NCBI RefSeq assembly: GCF_001598855.1
Contig: NZ_BCZS01000004.1
Coordinates: 62,001-126,000 of the forward strand
Origin: Pluralibacter gergoviae ATCC 33028 = NBRC 105706
GTDB lineage: Bacteria > Pseudomonadota > Gammaproteobacteria > Enterobacterales > Enterobacteriaceae
DNA: 64,000 nt
Direction of reading: 5' to 3'
Positions 63,127 through 64,000 of the stretch are shown here, one piece after another (position 1 is the stretch's first letter; each line of letters opens with the position of its first letter). Both the position numbers and the translations under genes were made by a program. The notes beneath the pieces were generated by a model. That model was given only the letters and a program-made list of their open reading frames with translations, had not been told where the DNA came from and did not search any database.

Positions 63127-63313
63127 AACTCACTCCTGTTTTAAAAGTGCGTCATAGTAACCTGAATTGCGCCGGGGTTAAGCAAAAAACCTCGCCTCTG
63201 CCGGCGTTTTGCCGCGCAGCGTTAAAAAGGTGCTGAAAATTTCCCACTTTTTTGTCGAGAAAGCCGCGCAAAACGCGTAAATTGCCATAAAAAAGATGAT
63301 ATGGCATTTCATT

Positions 63314-64000
63314 ATGAATGAACCTGCAGCCCAAAACGAGCGCAAGGGGCTATCGCCGGCGGCCCTGCTGGTCGCCGGGGCATTTTTTATGGAGTTTCTC
63401 GACGGCACGGTCATCGCCACCGCCCTGCCGGATATGGCGAAGAGTTTCGGCGTCGATGCCGTTGCCCTCAACGTCGGCATCAGCGCCTATCTGATCACCC
63501 TCGCGGTGCTGATCCCCGCCAGCGGCTGGATCGCCGACCGCTTCGGCGCGCGCAAAGTGTTCGCCCTCGCGCTGGCGATTTTTACCTTCGCCTCGGTCTG
63601 CTGCGGGTTTGCCCAAAGCGTTGACGGCTTTGTCGCCATGCGCGTCCTGCAGGGCGCAGGCGGCGCGCTGATGGTGCCGGTGGGCCGTCTGGCGGTGCTG
63701 CGCACCACGCCTAAGCATCAGCTCATTACCGCTATCGCCACCCTGACCTGGCCCGCGCTGGTGGCGCCGGTCATCGGCCCGCCGCTGGGGGGCTTTATCA
63801 CCAGCGTCGCCGACTGGCGGTGGATCTTCTTTATCAACGTGCCCATCGGACTGGCGGCGATCGTCCTCGCCCTGCGGCTGATTCCCGATATTCGCGAAGA
63901 GGCGCGGCGGCCGTTCGATATTACCGGTTTTGTGGCCACCAGCGCGGCGATGGTCAGCCTGGTCTATGCCATGGAGGCGCTGGGAAATGCCCAGGCGAAG
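63314..64000 (+). CDS. DHA2-type MFS transporter, 5' part
   Basis: The frame opens at ATG 63314 (MNEPAAQNERKG) and runs to the window end without a stop, giving 229 residues. It is a major facilitator of the drug:H+ antiporter 2 type: motif D1-like MEFLDGTVIATALPDMA in span 1, motif A GWIADRFGARKVF between spans 2 and 3, and motif C-like LVAPVIGPPLGGFI in span 5. About six or seven of the usual 14 spans are visible. It stands where E. coli has yecR-ftnA. Substrate unknown. Confidence 0.88.
   Translation, partial: MNEPAAQNERKGLSPAALLVAGAFFMEFLDGTVIATALPDMAKSFGVDAVALNVGISAYLITLAVLIPASGWIADRFGARKVFALALAIFTFASVCCGFAQSVDGFVAMRVLQGAGGALMVPVGRLAVLRTTPKHQLITAIATLTWPALVAPVIGPPLGGFITSVADWRWIFFINVPIGLAAIVLALRLIPDIREEARRPFDITGFVATSAAMVSLVYAMEALGNAQAK

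Overview
This window is a chromosomal segment from a motile member of the Enterobacteriaceae. GC is high, third codon positions are GC-rich, and gene order follows the Escherichia coli purT-to-ftnB region almost gene for gene. Gene names rest on protein similarity to E. coli as I remember it, plus visible motifs and synteny; no search was run. The genus cannot be fixed from the sequence. Possession of both flagellar/chemotaxis genes and pectin-oligosaccharide genes fits an Enterobacter/Kosakonia/Klebsiella aerogenes/Pluralibacter-like organism.

Layout. 0-8 kb holds the end of purT, then the Entner-Doudoroff and oxidative pentose phosphate genes eda, edd and zwf with their repressor hexR, and pykA. 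8-13 kb holds lpxM, mepM and the zinc uptake locus znuA/znuCB with a Zur box between the divergent arms. 13-18 kb holds ruvB, ruvA, ruvC, yebC, nudB and aspS; a LexA box precedes ruvA. 18-25.6 kb holds yecD, yecE, yecN, cmoAB, cutC (with a likely MicL sRNA in its 3' region), yecM and argS.

Accessory block 1 lies between argS and flhE. It holds a folate-independent methionine synthase pair (mesX-mesD) with a perfect MetR-type site upstream, then a GH105 unsaturated glucuronyl hydrolase and a GPH-family sugar transporter behind a promoter that overlaps a KdgR-like site. 31-34.6 kb is flhEAB.

Accessory block 2 lies between flhB and cheZ. It holds a (R)-3-hydroxybutyrate/acetoacetate catabolic operon (CoA-transferase, thiolase, GntP permease, hydroxybutyrate dehydrogenase, divergent LysR regulator) whose 3-hydroxyacyl-CoA dehydrogenase gene is frameshifted. 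Next to it is an AT-richer two-gene unit: an HD-domain dNTP triphosphohydrolase overlapping a stand-alone polymerase-beta-type nucleotidyltransferase, a candidate anti-phage system. Large inverted repeats and a dispersed 81-nt element lie at the left edge of this block.

44-55 kb is cheZYBR, tap, cheW, cheA, motBA and flhCD. The tar receptor gene is absent. Its place between cheW and tap holds a decayed toxin-antitoxin module, but a consensus sigma-28 promoter remains directly upstream of tap. 55-64 kb is uspC, otsBA (trehalose), araFGH (arabinose ABC importer, with AraC-type sites), ftnB, yecJ and the start of a DHA2-type MFS exporter that runs off the window. No rRNA, tRNA, CRISPR array, complete insertion sequence or prophage was recognised.
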